From Zerene cesonia (taxonomy: Eukaryota > Arthropoda > Insecta > Lepidoptera > Pieridae), in assembly GCF_012273895.1 (NCBI RefSeq), contig NC_052115.1, positions 5,387,183 to 5,451,182 on the forward strand: a DNA stretch of 64,000 bases. The letters are read 5' to 3'. Made by a program: the position numbers and the translations under genes. The notes beneath the pieces are model-generated. The model saw only the letters and a program-made list of their open reading frames with translations. It was not told the origin of the DNA and did not search any database. Shown here piece after piece: positions 10,801 through 22,800 of this stretch. Every line of letters begins with the position of its first letter. The stretch's first letter is position 1.

Positions 10801-13800
10801 NNNNNNNNNNNNNNNNNNNNNNNNNNNNNNNNNNNNNNNNNNNNNNNNNNNNNNNNNNNNNNNNNNNNNNNNNNNNNNNNNNNNNNNNNNNNNNNNNNNN
10901 NNNNNNNNNNNNNNNNNNNNNNNNNNNNNNNNNNNNNNNNNNNNNNNNNNNNNNNNNNNNNNNNNNNNNNNNNNNNNNNNNNNNNNNNNNNNNNNNNNNN
11001 NNNNNNNNNNNNNNNNNNNNNNNNNNNNNNNNNNNNNNNNNNNNNNNNNNNNNNNNNNNNNNNNNNNNNNNNNNNNNNNNNNNNNNNNNNNNNNNNNNNN
11101 NNNNNNNNNNNNNNNNNNNNNNNNNNNNNNNNNNNNNNNNNNNNNNNNNNNNNNNNNNNNNNNNNNNNNNNNNNNNNNNNNNNNNNNNNNNNNNNNNNNN
11201 NNNNNNNNNNNNNNNNNNNNNNNNNNNNNNNNNNNNNNNNNNNNNNNNNNNNNNNNNNNNNNNNNNNNNNNNNNNNNNNNNNNNNNNNNNNNNNNNNNNN
11301 NNNNNNNNNNNNNNNNNNNNNNNNNNNNNNNNNNNNNNNNNNNNNNNNNNNNNNNNNNNNNNNNNNNNNNNNNNNNNNNNNNNNNNNNNNNNNNNNNNNN
11401 NNNNNNNNNNNNNNNNNNNNNNNNNNNNNNNNNNNNNNNNNNNNNNNNNNNNNNNNNNNNNNNNNNNNNNNNNNNNNNNNNNNNNNNNNNNNNNNNNNNN
11501 NNNNNNNNNNNNNNNNNNNNNNNNNNNNNNNNNNNNNNNNNNNNNNNNNNNNNNNNNNNNNNNNNNNNNNNNNNNNNNNNNNNNNNNNNNNNNNNNNNNN
11601 NNNNNNNNNNNNNNNNNNNNNNNNNNCACGCCAACGAAAGAGAGGAAGCGAAGCGAACGCAGCGGTGTAAAGGACGCCGGCGGCGCCGAACATGCTAAGC
11701 GGGCGAACGAGCACATGCGCGCCGGCTCGCGCCGACCCTGTTACCTTAAATATCAGATTGCTTTTCGTGTCACCCTTCTTTTTGGCAACGTCGGAGCTGA
11801 GACGTCCCCTCCGTTCCGTGCGCTTTTTTTGTAGATTCTGCAAGATCTAGAAAACAAGCGAGAAACACGAGATAGTAGGAAGAGAGCGAGGCGCCCGGGA
11901 GAGCGCGGTCGGAGGTCGTCGCGGGGTGTGCGGGGCGGGGCGGGGGCGCGTGCGGGCAGGCACTAACACCGACACGAGCGGGAAGGGCTAGGCCCCTACA
12001 CTAGCTAGGAACGCGCGAGTCGCATGCGGCACCTGCGAGGTGAGGTCGCGGGAGCCTCCGCCATCGGGGCCGCCGGGCTCGTCGCTCGGTTGCGGGCCGG
12101 GGCTCATCTGCACACACCGTCACTGTCACGTCAACACCACCACCCTCCCCGTCCTTTACTTCTCACTGACTCTCCGCATTCTTACGAACTGTCACCGTTT
12201 GCCTATCTAACCTAGCTTGTTGTATTTGTGATTTACATTGCTGCTGTTTGCTTAGTTTTGATAAGTCACCAAGATTTTTATTTATTTTATACGGTACGTA
12301 TGATAAACATATATATAAATATATAATACTTTGATATCTGGATGATTGAAATAAAATTATAATGGTATCGATAATTATGCAAAGCGCAGCTGATTTATAA
12401 TATCGCATCAGCGTAATGCTAAGGCTTCGAAGAAGCAGCAACATAATACGAATTGTTTTGCAAATAATTGACTCGGTGAGTGTGGGACGGTTTGGGTCTG
12501 CGGTCTGGACGATTTATCGCGGCGCGGCGCGGGCTTCGGAAATTTGAAACGGATAGTTTACGAGTGAGAGCGTGCTTAGGCAGAAATAAGCTTGCAGAAA
12601 GGCAGTAGAGAAGTGCAGAGCGGGACGGGCTCACATTCAGTGGAGGTGGGGGAATGGTATAATACAGGATTACAACACACTTCCAATAAGACCTTATTGG
12701 GATCACTACGATCTAGAACATTTTAGATCAATAATTAATAATAATTATAAAATATTTTCCTTCATATTATATACAAACACATTTGCCAATAATCTCATAT
12801 TTGGTATGCATCAATTCCACAATCATTTAATCCAATATTATATTTATGTTAGTAGGTGTTCATCTCATGTTAGTCGATGTGAGCGTAATGTGTTAGAGCA
12901 GTGTTAGTGGGGAAGTAAAAATAAGTAAAAGTGTCGGCTAGGAGAAAGATGATGGCTTACATATACTTCCTCCCATTGCGAAACATATCGGACGAGTCTT
13001 GAAAGTCGAAGTAGTCGAACCAAAGATAGAAGTTTTGCTAACCGAAGTATCCTTAAAGCACGACCGGCGTGTAGAATTTGAAAGCTTTCACTAAAATCCT
13101 GTGGACACAACCAAAAATATATTACTATCTGGGCCTTTACTATGGTGCTCCGATGAGCTGGACAAATCCGAAAGGAGCACCCAGAGAAGTCCCTAAACAT
13201 ACGAAGTGTAAAACCATGCATTTAGGTTACATGAGTAAGTAGTTATCAGGCCAAAGAAAAGTGCCAAGCAAATACTGTACATATTAAAATTGCTATAAAC
13301 TTCTTAAAACTTTCCATTAGAGAACTGGGTTTTGTATTAGTATCATAAAGCTTAGTACATGACAAAAGATAAGAACAAAGATAAAATGCTGTACATAATT
13401 TATTAAGCTTCAATATATAATACGTAAATGCTCACGATTTTAATTGATATCGTTATATTTCTAAGTGTTAGTAATAATAAAATAGTACAATTTGGTCGTG
13501 TTGCATATTATAATAAATAAAATGACGAAAGGAATTAGCGAAAATTGGAAGTGTTATGGTAAAAAGATAAAATTAAAAAGAGAAACTATGAAAAACAAGC
13601 ATAACCATGCTGACAAAATTATGTAAATAGATTAACATAAAAGTAAAAGGTACATCGAAGTAAGTTTGCAATAACATTTCTACAGAGTGCGACATCTGAA
13701 GAGTTAATAGAATGTGCACAGAGTTTAAATGTGCATAAGATAGCCAAGGATAATTCAGTAATATAACCTACAGATTAGGCTTTGAAGCGAAGAAGATCAT

Positions 13801-16800
13801 TGAGTGAGTTGAAATTGGATATAAACGTGCAGATAGACAAGTTTTTATCGTAAAATATAGTTCACATTTTCGAAGAAGTCTAATTCGGTGCAACCAAACC
13901 TTTCGAGGTTCCAAATAAACCTTATAAGTATGAGATCTAAAACACGACACGTTGCTCGTTCTCATGGCAGTTGCGTATATTGACAATGGGAAACGAATAA
14001 ACAAAACAAAAATAAATAATGTTTGCTATAAAACAAATGACACCCAAGCTGAAACAGAATATCAACAACATAAAAGATAGATTAACTCTATAATAATAGG
14101 AACACGGCCAAATTGCAACGTACGTTTACCTGATTGAAGATCAAGAATATATAATCTAGTGGTATACTAGAGATGAGGTCCAGGAAGAACCACGTCCTTA
14201 AATAGTGCTTTGCTATTAACTTGGGATCTAATATCACTTGTTCTGCATTATCTTGCTGCATTATTCCTGAAATTCAAGAGAATAAGTTAAACATACGAAC
14301 AATTATTTTCATGCAAAAAATGCATATACATTATAATTTAATTTAAAATATGGAAACTTTTATTTTAAAAGCACACGATTACCGCACATAAACCTAATCC
14401 GCATAATATAAAGATTGAAATATATCTTTATCGTATATATGAAAGATATATCTTTATTTCAGTTCATCTATTATATAAAGCTTGTTTGTTAAACAAGTAG
14501 TGTTTGAACTATAGAGAGCACTAGTGGCTATAGTGCTATTCAAGTGTTTTGTATTCGAAATGCATAATAATAGTAACATGATTGAGTACATTCAATGTAT
14601 TGTGAACAGCTCACTGATTCTACTTGGAAATAATGCTGATTATGTTCGGTTCTTGGCTACGATGTACTTGAAATTTAAAAAGATTTAGGATATATTTATA
14701 GTGTTAACGTTCAGTTTTATTTTAACTTGAAAAATAATTAATAACCGTCGTTTCGACTCGTACTTCATACACGTACATCAAATTATTTATATAATTTTAA
14801 TACATTATACAAATCTTATTCAAGACATATACAATATTCAAAATGTATAAATCGTTTTCATGTAATTTTAATCTACTTACTAAAATATAAAGAAAATTAA
14901 GAAACAGATTTCTTGATTTTCCTTTTCTTCAGTAGTTAAATAGATAAAAACTAAAATGCTATTTCCAATGTTTGTATTTCACTTAGCTTTTGTTACCTAT
15001 ATATATAAACATGAATGTTTGTCTGAACGTCATCGATGAACTCAAAAACTACTGGACCGATTATTTTGTAAATTATAATATTTTACCACGGATAAGGTTT
15101 GTATAATATGCTACATTTATGACACTAGCTACCAGGTGACTTCCTAGATTTATTTTAGTTGTTGGCATAGCAACGTGCGCGGGGTACCGTTAGTGTTATA
15201 TAAAATTAATGAATGCGTAGATACCTGTTCTAAAATTAACAACGATATCTATAAGGAATATAGTATCCGATAAACAGTTGAAGGCTATCCATCGAGTGCT
15301 GAGGTCGTCGTTGAAGAAGGAAATGGCGACAGGCAGAATGATCAGATTGGCGACTAACAACAGCAGCATGCAGAGGTCCCAGTAAAATCTGAAACAAGAC
15401 AAATATCTTAATACATTGCTTTACGTGGAATATTACTCGTATTGCACGTTTTCAACTGTGTTTTTGTATCTCCTTTAGACTCGATTTGCACCCAGTTCAA
15501 ACGGTCACATTAATTTGAAACTATATATAATTCAACAATAATTTTGTGCGTTTATCTAGCTACCCTGATTACAATTGTCAGGAAAAAATAATGTTCTTAG
15601 GTAAGCTCTGTATAAGAGCAAGATATACAATTTGATTAATTCTATCGTTACAACGTGTTTTAAGTTTTTCTTTTTTATGATACATATTAATTATTCATAT
15701 TTATTATATGTATTGTAGAACGATGTAGTTTTTTTATGAATTGGCAAATTAATAAAAAAACACGATTCATGGAGGGATGACTGTACGCGGCACGGGTAGC
15801 ATAATTCAATTTAACATGCTAAACCTGATAAACGGTTTAGCACTTAACTGAGGAAAAGCATTATTCGTCTTGAACACTAATGGTCAATGTACGAGACCTG
15901 ATTGGTGACATGTACATACAAATTATCCAATAAAGTGGCGATTCAGCCGGTAATTGTACTAGAAATGATCTCATCTGTCCAATCTTGCACCTGATGGCCC
16001 CAAGCGACTAGACAAATTCGTTAGTCCAATACATATTCAGGCAAATTAATATTATGCAATGGCAACCTTTTATTTTTCACAATAAAAGGTTTGCAATGTC
16101 TAATATTGATCTCAAACTACTATTTTTAAGGTTAGTTTTTAGTTATCGATAGTAAGGACGATACAGATTTGCTTTTACCTTCAATTCGCAGAAAGCGTTT
16201 TATTTTGTAATAACCAACAATTCAATAGACAATAAATCGCTTGTACTTTCGCCACTGCGTGTCGCATCTTAAGTGGAACTTCTGTGATGATCTAAGACTT
16301 GTGTAATGTGAAATGACATAATACGTTTCTACAAATCATTTTTATTTTCGTGACTGTAGACTTTAATAAAGGAAATTCTCAAGGCAAATATGACACGAAT
16401 AGAAGCTTAAGGAATTATGAAGTTATATTGTGATCAGAGAAGAGTATATGAATTATTTTGAAACCGGAATTTTGACTTGCCTGTCGTTTGCCATGGCGCC
16501 ATGAGAGCAAATCGCTTCAATAGAGTCTAATACAAGTCTGATAGCTATCGCAGTGACGTCAAAATCGCTTCTCGTTTCAACTAAATTAAACCAAGTCAAA
16601 GGGACAGTCGTAATTAAGCTTTATGTAGAACAATAATAAATTTCACCCGTAAACTAAAGATTTAATTTTGACAATTAATGCCGTCATGCTTTGTATTTAC
16701 GGACTCGTCGCTAATTATGTTAAATTGTTTAATCAGCGTAGGAAACGTTGTTAAAAATCCTCAGTGAGACTGGGAAATGCTGACGGAAGCTGCGCCAGTA

Positions 16801-19800
16801 ATTTAATTAAAAGCGTTAAAAACATCTTTTGGTGCGGTAATGGATAAAGTTGGTTGGACGGATGGAATTAGTACTAGATTTTCTGATTAAAAATGTAATA
16901 TTCAATGTGTAAAAATGTAATATTTTATTTTAGTACACGGTATTTTTTTTGAATGAATTCGAAACTCCTTGAGAATCAAGACATTAAGGATGTAATGGTG
17001 TATATTAAGTGCTTAACAGTGGTGGCTCAGTTGTTAGGACCTAGGAGTTCAAACAAAAGGGGGTTCGAAAACAAAGGAATGTGCAAGACATACATTGTTT
17101 ATTTCAATTTATTACAGACACATTATCTACACCACTATTTCTCGAATCGGGGAAGGAAAACATCGAAGAAACCGGCATCAAAAATCAATCCAAGATTCAA
17201 AAGTTCGACATGTGACATCTGCCAACCCGCACTTGGCCTCTGCATTGGGAACATATATGGGCTGATGATGATGATGATGTCTACAATGCTTATGTATATG
17301 GTGAATCTGTTTTATTCATGATTTATTTATGAAAAGTTAGGTGAGGTCTATTGTTTTAAAAGAATCATGAAATTATAGACCTACTATAAATTCCTTTCCG
17401 TTGCAAACACGTCGATCACGAAATTAATACGAAAAAGTATATACCAACTCCTTTGTTAGTTTTCTCATAAATAAACGAGCTTTTCACTAAAGGTAAATGA
17501 GCGCAATGAAACAAAAATGGCTAACAATATTAGCACGTTAGGTGCAACTAACGACATTGTACAGACTTGCTAATTAGAGCGAAGTGCAGTGCCCTAAATC
17601 AGGTCTAAGTGCGGCACTAAGCTTCTGTCAACACCGTTAGCTGATTTAGTGCATCGAGGGTTTCATTCATTACCTAGGTAGCAGTATAATGTCAAATGTT
17701 TAATAATTTCGAAGATAAATTTTGACGCTCGCTCGGAGTAGAGTAATATAGCTTTTAAAAAAAGCACTGTCATAAAAAAATAGGTAAATATTATACAGAA
17801 ACTTTTAAAATGGAAATTTATACAGATTTATTACCAATTAATTCAAATTTTATGATTGCGATATGCAATACAAAGGAATATAATTGGCTGTAATCCACAT
17901 TAACAGATAACATTTATATTTTACATAAACAATCGTATAAATAGCAATAGCTACATTACGTAAAGAATGGGACAATTAGGATTATCCCTGTTATGAAATG
18001 TATTCCGAATTTCGCAACTGTAACAGAAAACGGTAAACAGAAAAAGAATTGTATTTGAATCCCGTTAACCCCTTTGCCGTTCTTAATTTAGCAATGACTG
18101 GTTGTTTGCAAATATCGCAAAATTGGTATTTGATTTGGTATTTGATGATTATTTGTACTAGTTTTAAAGCGGCGCCAGAGTTCTGAAGTGCAACTGTTTT
18201 GTTTCATTGATCTTTCGGCACCAGTCGGATCTAGATTATTGTATCTGTATAACATACATTCTCTAATAGAACTGTCACACATTAAAAATCTCTTAATTAA
18301 GAACCGTGCATAGCTTGGTAGTTGTAAAAATGATTTTAATAAATCTTAATATATATATATTAAGATTTAAATTAATATATATATATTTTATTAATTGTTG
18401 AATACTTTATGAGTCCATCNNNNNNNNNNATATATAAATTAACTGTCACGTTGTTAAGCCGCGATGGACTCATGAAGTATTCAACAATTAATAAAATTTA
18501 TACAAAGCGGATAGGATAGATTATATTATTTCAATCACGACAATTGACTACCCGGGGCGTGCAGCTAGTAGCTATGATGTTTCAAGTTTTGTTTATTTTA
18601 CTAACGATACATAATACTAATAAGAACGATGCTCGATTATCTATCGCCAAAACTAATTTTATAGATAAACCTACTTTTGACGACAGAAATATTATATATA
18701 TTTACATTGAACTGAACAGATGTCTTGAATTCCCACCAATGGATATATTTAAAAAATATGAAGCAACTTGTATTTTGTTTTATCAAAACTAGATTAAAAG
18801 GAACAGTAGCTATATATTTTGCTTTTTCAAAAAATTGATTTTTCATTCGACTTTTTGAGCTGCAAAATCATCTCAAGCTTCACATCAGCTTCCTGAATCT
18901 AACCTTAAATACAGTTTTCTAAATTATACATCGTAGTAATTTCTAGAAATTTCCATCACAATATACCTACGCTTACGTGGTTCCACGATATTAAAAATGG
19001 AACACATGTTTTGCTTGGCATTTCCGAACACGCATGAAATGAAATTGAAGCCATCGTAAAGGGAAATGAGCCAAATCTAATAAACATAAAACATTTATAG
19101 ACAGTTCTTGGGATCATCAATTCTTAGTTATGACAACCAGATGATGGAATCATTCATAATAATATTGAACAAGCAAAATTATTAAGATTCTTACTTTTCT
19201 ACTTACGGCTTTATATTATATGAACATACAAGAATAGATGTGTTTCAGTTACAAATAGCACTGATTAGTGCCGCCCCAAAGCACATGGATGCATTATTGC
19301 GTTTAATTAATAGGTATCATGATTTGACCCGCAAATGAACTGAATAATTAGATAATCTTTGTTAAATCCTAATTAATGTATTGACGTAAATGATTGATGT
19401 AAACAATATATTATAATTTAATGTTCTCTTGCTATTTAATGTCCTTAATGAATGATCAATTCAAAATTGAGTTTGGTTTACGTATGTTCTTGGTTCGGAA
19501 ATTTTGACTAAGAAATATTTTTCATTCGAATTTTTTATTTATTTGTAACTTCTTGGTCAGAGGACCATTTCGATTTAGGTCCTAATTATAATATTTGTTA
19601 TCAATTATTAAAGTACATGGCGTACCAACCCGTACCCGCGTTCGACAGTTTTGCAATGCATTTCGCCGAAGAGGTTTCCTTAGCAATGCTTCGCTAAAGT
19701 GGTAATTTGAATCTAAAATACCTTACAGTCTATATAAAGTAGTACTCAATCTTCAAATCGTCATAAAATGATATAGGAATATCATTACTTTCATGTAAAG

Positions 19801-22800
19801 TTAACAAACACAATTTTATTGGTCGCTGTAGGCTCGACAATATCTTCTATCGTCATATTAACTCCCGTAAACCCTCTGTGCTAAAACCGTGAAATTTGTA
19901 TAAAAAACAACATCTCTGATACGACGCAGGCTTCCGTTTTTAATTCTACCTGGGAATATTATTATAAATTTATGAATATACTTACTATTCTACATACATA
20001 ATGTTTGTTAAATATACCCTTTACAAGAGAGCTTTTATCTAGAAATACAGTTATTGAACAAACAATGGTAATCATTGTGTGTGAAAGGAAACAATAGGTA
20101 ATCATGGTGTCACGTATTTTTCACAATAAGATGATCAAAACAAGTATCTTAATCTTATCAACTGTCAGAAATTTGTACAAACAGTATGAGTTTTATATCT
20201 GCTTAGCCTCATGAATATGAAAATAATTACCGTCTCTCCGACAGAATAATCGTTAAACAGTGTAAACAGCGCCATGTCGGTAATAACCACATAATTTACC
20301 TTAATGGTGACTAAACATTCATGATGTTACGCTTGGTGCACTTTTGCATTCCAACATTGCAGGATAAGTGTGCTTCAATATTTAATCGACTGCAATTTTT
20401 TAAGGCAGGTTACATACTATATGAATGAATAACTGCGCCCCGCGGTTTCACCCGCGTAAGTTCATATCCCGTAGGAATATCGGGATAAAAAGATGCCTGT
20501 ATGTTATTCCAGTTGTCCAGCTGTCTACGTACCAAATGTCATTGCAATCAATCGGTTCATTAGCTTTTGCGTGAAAGAGCAATAAACACACACACATCCT
20601 TACAAACTTTCGCATTTATAATATTAGTAGGATTTATAATGAACAGAAACTACCAACTGCAAATATGAGCTTGTGTAAAGGTGAACTTATAAGCGAACCA
20701 GGAAAGTAAGATTCGATACATGTAGATAAGTACTGATCTGTAAGTAAGTGTAGTAAGGTAAGTATTGTGCTTTATTCAAAGCTATTTTTAAATGTGCGTA
20801 TTATGATGATATTAGAGGAATTATTTGTCTTAGAAATTATCACTCATCTATTTATGAAATGTGCAATAGCAATCCAGTTTAATACGTTGTCAAAATAATA
20901 AAATGAAATCAACGCAAATGTAAAAAAGGTGCGCTACAAACATTCGTAACTGAAATAGTAGGTAAGTAGTAGGTATAAAAGGAAAATAGCACCAACGAAC
21001 TATCTATCTATTACTTAGACGAAGTTATATTGTTCATAGTCTATAAATTCATGTAAAATCTTTATACACTTATAGATGTTGAAAATAAAGAAGAGACATA
21101 TGTATGTTAACCAAATATTTAAGATCCATGATATAATAATCATAAATTAGGCTTATAAGTTGGAAATTTAAAATGAATAAATGATGAAATAATTTATGTG
21201 CGTTTTTCACAAAACTACCTATTACCTAAATAATTAATTTCAATGTATTGCATCTAGAGCTATAGGATAAAAATATATATACAAATTATAAATTTATCGC
21301 GTAAAAGATAAGAAAAGAAAAATTGGTCGATCAGATGGGTCACGCAACGCCAGGATAATAGCGTTGGTAGCTCGAACACGTAAGTTGCTCCCGACCATTT
21401 CAGCTATTTTAAGTACAATGATGAATGGGTATAAATGATTGCTAGTATTAAGCGCAATGGTCCGCGGATGAATGCGTGCTGAAGTTTTTCAATCATAGAC
21501 ATTTCTTAGATTTAACCCTTTTATTTGTCTTAGATAAATCACCTATTATGTACTAGGTTATAAATTGTTGTCAGTATCTCTGACCATAGTATACCATACA
21601 GTCACTAGCTATTAAACACGTGTCGGCGACATTCGGGAACATCAATCAATCAATTATCGTACGATGACATTCTTTAATTGTGTTTGCTTTTAAAATCTGT
21701 CACTTATTATTCAGAGCAGTTGTTTCTCCCGATCTATTTTAAACTCTTTGCTTTGACTTGATATCTATTTAAAAAAAAAAGATTTTTCATGAACAATGTT
21801 GAACGTAAATATATAAACACGCATTGCGCTGCAAACAATATGTCAAATACAAACAACATGTCTCAAATAAACGTGTTTAAGATAAAGGCCCAAGCTGTGT
21901 TGTAAAGATTTCTGACTTTCATAATTAAAATATGACCTGCATTTAAATAAAACTGAGAAACGGAATGCCAGCTCATTTATAATGTGAAGCACTAGGCCGT
22001 TCTTATCAACGCGGTAACAACGTGTTAGCTTTAGCCAAGGTGAATGGCCACATCAACAATAATGTTCTTAGTGATGCTTTTGTTTTGGTCTCAAAGTGCT
22101 GGAGTAACTAGACTTAGCCGCTTATTTTAGGTTTACTAGGTTTCCACACGGGATTTCGATGTAATATAATGATGTAATATAATATACCCTAATGGTAAAG
22201 TAAATATGATAAAGCTTAAATCTGAAGGTTAATGTTGATATGTTTATTATAATGTTCTGTATAGATCTAAAGGATTTTTCATATAACTTACTTCATCATT
22301 CAGCAAATCATAAAATAGAATATAAATTGAGAAATTTTGAAAGAATAGAACAACGGTGTCGGTGTCGGTCACGGGTGGCCGAGAGGCTAGGCGTTGCTAC
22401 GGTTAGGCAAGAAAAGCAGGTTCGAACCCTGCCTCGTGATAAAATTTTTTCTATTCTTTCAAAATTTCTCATTTATAAAGTATTTCAATGCTATAAAAAA
22501 AAAAAAAACTAAAAATTAAATTGAATATAAATTTCTATTCTAGATATGCCACATTATGCATTCTTTATATTAAAAAGCATAATATAAAATATACCAATTT
22601 GGATATAATGGTTTAAATTAGTATATTATGTTATCGTTTTATATGTCATGTCAAGATCTAACCTAACTACAATCAATCAGAGTTAAGGATAATGGCGAAG
22701 TCACGAAACGTCATAAATGTTCATTAAAATCTTTATCTTAGCAAGGACAAGGTGAGTGCAGCAGGAAGCAAAAATTGGCTGAATTGCTGACAGACTGCAT

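Noticed and set aside
13768..14004. Minus-strand 78-codon frame between the S3 and S4 exons, considered as an alternative S4 exon
   Set aside because: It has no charge ladder, no HCN motif and no convincing splice borders.
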